Assembly (NCBI GenBank): GCA_024102635.1
Contig: JAGFJO010000068.1
Location: 1 to 64,000 of the forward strand
DNA length: 64,000 bases
DNA from: Deltaproteobacteria bacterium
Lineage (GTDB): Bacteria > Bdellovibrionota_C > UBA2361 > JAGFJO01
Direction of reading: 5' to 3'
Numbering within the stretch: the stretch's first letter is position 1; the number at the start of each line of letters is the position of its first letter. Positions 62,407 to 64,000 of the stretch are shown one piece after another. Made by a program: the position numbers and the translations under genes. Below the pieces are notes generated by a model that was not told the DNA's origin, made no database searches, and saw nothing but the letters and a program-made list of their open reading frames with translations.

Positions 62407-62534
62407 TAGGTTACTGCCATCGCATCTAGTTGACTTGGGCACAGTACCTACGGCTTCAAGCCGGCCGGAGGCCAGCGCTCCACTTAAACTTTGCCTGTTT
62501 CGCGACTTGCATCGCCAATTCGGAGCGCCGGCCC

Positions 62535-62557
62535 GCCCTGAGTTCTATCGAAGGGGC
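62535..62557. repeat. REP-like small palindrome
   Basis: GCCCTGAG...CGAAGGGGC with an internal TTCTAT spacer: in reverse it reads GCCCCTTCGATAGAACTCAGGGC, matching the widespread CCCTTCGA-N5-TCAGGG type. A related site is at 16861-16880. It sits in the 216-base convergent gap between ahcY and apaG. Confidence 0.5.
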
Positions 62558-62622
62558 TCTAGCTCGGCTTGTTCTTTTGTTTATGACGATGGGGAAGGGT
62601 CGAAAACTCGTTGTTTCCGGCC

Positions 62623-63042
62623 CTAATGAATATAAACCGGATAGGCCAATTCAAACCTCGGAATCGTCACGTCGAAATACTGTCCGGCATGATTGCGAAA
62701 GGTGTAGTTCCCATGCATTGCCCCGACCGGATCGTGGATAACCGCTCCGCTCGAATACTCGAAAGTTTGTCCGGGCTCCAGCACCGGCTGAGCGCCTACT
62801 ACGCCAGGCCCGATTACCTCAGCTATTTGAACCCCTCCGGAAGTTATGATCCAGTGGCGCTCCAAGAGCTGTACTGTATGCTCCCCGAGATTCTCAATGG
62901 TGATGGTGTAAGCGAATGCATACACATCGTTTAAGGGATCGGAATTATCTTCTAAATGTTCAGGAAGAACCGAAATCCGGATGCTCTGGGTCGTTTCGCT
63001 GTAGACCCCGTCATTATTGGTCTTATGACGGTTATTAATCAT
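62623..63042 (-). CDS. apaG: ApaG family protein (DUF525)
   Basis: 139 residues from ATG 63042 (AGGGA 9 bases upstream); an in-frame start at 63153 would add 37 residues without likeness to the family. Fibronectin-III-like fold with the ApaG landmarks YAFAYTITIENLGEHTVQLL, RHWIITSGG, VVGAQPVLEPGQTFEYSSG and MHGNYTF. Biological role unclear (historically linked to Co2+ resistance and ApaH). Confidence 0.92.
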   Translation of the reverse strand: MINNRHKTNNDGVYSETTQSIRISVLPEHLEDNSDPLNDVYAFAYTITIENLGEHTVQLLERHWIITSGGVQIAEVIGPGVVGAQPVLEPGQTFEYSSGAVIHDPVGAMHGNYTFRNHAGQYFDVTIPRFELAYPVYIH

Positions 63043-63207
63043 AAGCTGTGTCCCTAATAGGCAGCTTAACCGCTTAAGATAGAAGTAAATCAGCGCCGCC
63101 CACCACGCAAGAGCATATTTACGGGTTCCCGGCCTGTAGGCGTATACCTCCATCGGATGTGTTCACTATCCCAATGTAACTTAACAATACCTTGGAGAAT
63201 TTGCCCT

Positions 63208-64000
63208 CTAGGCTCTGCGCCGGGCCAGGCGGGTTTGATAATGACGCTTCGCGGCCGCAACCATGCGTGCCGTTCTTACTGCAACCTTCTCATCACGCCC
63301 TGACGCGGGACTCTTCAGTGCATTCAATGTCTTAAGCAGCTCATCGCAATCTTGATAGCGCTTCGCGGGGTCCTTCTCAAGGGCCTTAAGGATCATTCTG
63401 TCCAGCAGGATTGAGATCCCCGATCTTAAACTGCTGGGCGGCGCAGGGCTGAAGCGCACCCTTAGCCTAAGAGTTTCAAGAAGACCCTCCCCTGCAAATG
63501 GCAGTCTTCCGGTTGCAAGCTCATAAGCTATTACACCTATAGAGTATATATCGGACCGGCCGTCGAAACTTCCGTCCTTAACGTACTCAGGGCTGAGATA
63601 GTTCATACTGCCGATTATGGATCTCTCATCGCCACATCCGGGAGCGTTCATATTGGCAGCGATTCCAAAGTCGCAGATTCTTAACTTACCCTCTTTTGAG
63701 ATTAGAATGTTCTCCGGCTTAAGGTCGCGGTGCACAATGCCCGCTTTATGAATTGCTTTTACGCCTGAGCAAAGCTGCATCAATAGGGTTACTATTTCTG
63801 CAGATGAAATTGTGTTCCCTTTGGCATCTATTAGGTCAGCCAGCGTGCCGCCATCCAGATAGTCCATGGTGTAAGCGACAAAGTCGTCGTCATTCATCCA
63901 TTCATTGCAGCTCATGACGTTCGGGTGCTGTACTGAACGTGCGATCTTTATCTCTTCGAAGAATCTATTGAGAACATCCTGCTCATAACAGGTAGTTTTG
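63208..64000 (-). CDS. Ser/Thr protein kinase (N-terminus cut by window edge)
   Basis: Open from base 64000 without a start codon; the visible 263 residues begin in the small lobe (FFEEIKIARSVQHPNVM, helix C with its Glu). Hanks motifs follow: catalytic loop VHRDLKPENIL, DFG in ICDFGIAA, activation segment/APE region NYLSPEYV, and SDIYSIGVIAYELATGR. The C-terminus is a short basic tail (AAAKRHYQTRLARRRA) with no PASTA or membrane segment. The glycine-rich loop and catalytic Lys are outside the window. Confidence 0.88.
   Translation of the reverse strand, partial: KTTCYEQDVLNRFFEEIKIARSVQHPNVMSCNEWMNDDDFVAYTMDYLDGGTLADLIDAKGNTISSAEIVTLLMQLCSGVKAIHKAGIVHRDLKPENILISKEGKLRICDFGIAANMNAPGCGDERSIIGSMNYLSPEYVKDGSFDGRSDIYSIGVIAYELATGRLPFAGEGLLETLRLRVRFSPAPPSSLRSGISILLDRMILKALEKDPAKRYQDCDELLKTLNALKSPASGRDEKVAVRTARMVAAAKRHYQTRLARRRA

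Noticed and set aside
62435..62934. Frames overlapping the ahcY-apaG gap and apaG
   Set aside because: They are antisense shadows of apaG or lie in the REP-like gap and have no conserved motif.
1..64000. tRNA, rRNA, CRISPR, IS or prophage genes
   Set aside because: No GGTTCRA T-loop with a cloverleaf, no regularly spaced repeats, no transposase, integrase or phage structural motif seen by reading.

Overview
The window reads as a chromosomal segment of a Gram-negative (diderm) bacterium of about 50% GC. It encodes apolipoprotein N-acyltransferase, an OmpA-type lipoprotein, a Wzm/Wzt O-polysaccharide exporter and a GT9 heptosyltransferase-like enzyme. Several details recall deltaproteobacterial-grade lineages: an SPOUT-like RNA methyltransferase directly after trmD, a fused E1 alpha/beta 2-oxoacid dehydrogenase, and an ArsR regulator fused to a methyltransferase next to ahcY. 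The sequence alone does not allow a firm taxon. I see no rRNA, tRNA, CRISPR array, insertion sequence or prophage.

Layout: 1-6664 (minus) is a surface-polysaccharide operon read hpt, wzt, wzm, two GT4 glycosyltransferases, then a GT39-like membrane protein cut by the window edge. 6983-12934 is mixed: two lipoproteins (one an M48 protease), a zinc alcohol dehydrogenase, an unknown gene preceded by a large inverted repeat, an orphan HerA-type ATPase and a divergent flagellin-like protein. 13214-19280 is a translation and secretion block: ffh, metG, a K+ channel, rpsP, trmD and an RNA methyltransferase; rimM and rplS are not at their usual places. 19749-25328 (minus) holds uppP, an unknown membrane-anchored protein, an ACT-domain malic enzyme and an ArnT-like transferase. 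25451-33013 (minus) is a complete phosphate system read phoB, phoR, half-size TSUP protein, pstS, pstC, pstA, pstB, phoU. 33222-38534 has ridA, two glycosyltransferases, a DUF4397 lipoprotein/SGNH hydrolase pair and an unknown protein. 38553-54081 carries fadD, lpdA, a Na+/Ca2+ exchanger, a secreted reprolysin-like protease, OsmC, a YpdA-like reductase, lipB, E1, E2 and rsmD. 54268-64000 has dciA-like and ftsB-like genes, eno, lnt, an OmpA lipoprotein, thiolase, the ArsR-methyltransferase with ahcY, apaG and a truncated Ser/Thr kinase.

How the genes fit together: lipB, E1, E2 and the separate lpdA can make and lipoylate one 2-oxoacid dehydrogenase complex, which with malic enzyme, FadD and thiolase points to respiratory use of acids and fats. 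PhoBR controls the Pst transporter through direct-repeat Pho-box-like sites. AhcY clears S-adenosylhomocysteine and its neighbour is probably the SAH/SAM-sensing regulator.

The most unusual signals are non-coding: a dispersed palindromic repeat found in three separate convergent (3'-3') intergenic gaps (16649-16922, 48320-48382, 54100-54278); a leader upstream of the E2 gene with mutually exclusive hairpins; several genes whose -10 box lies so close to the start codon that the mRNA should be leaderless; and a perfect FNR-type box between a zinc-ribbon gene and the protease gene.
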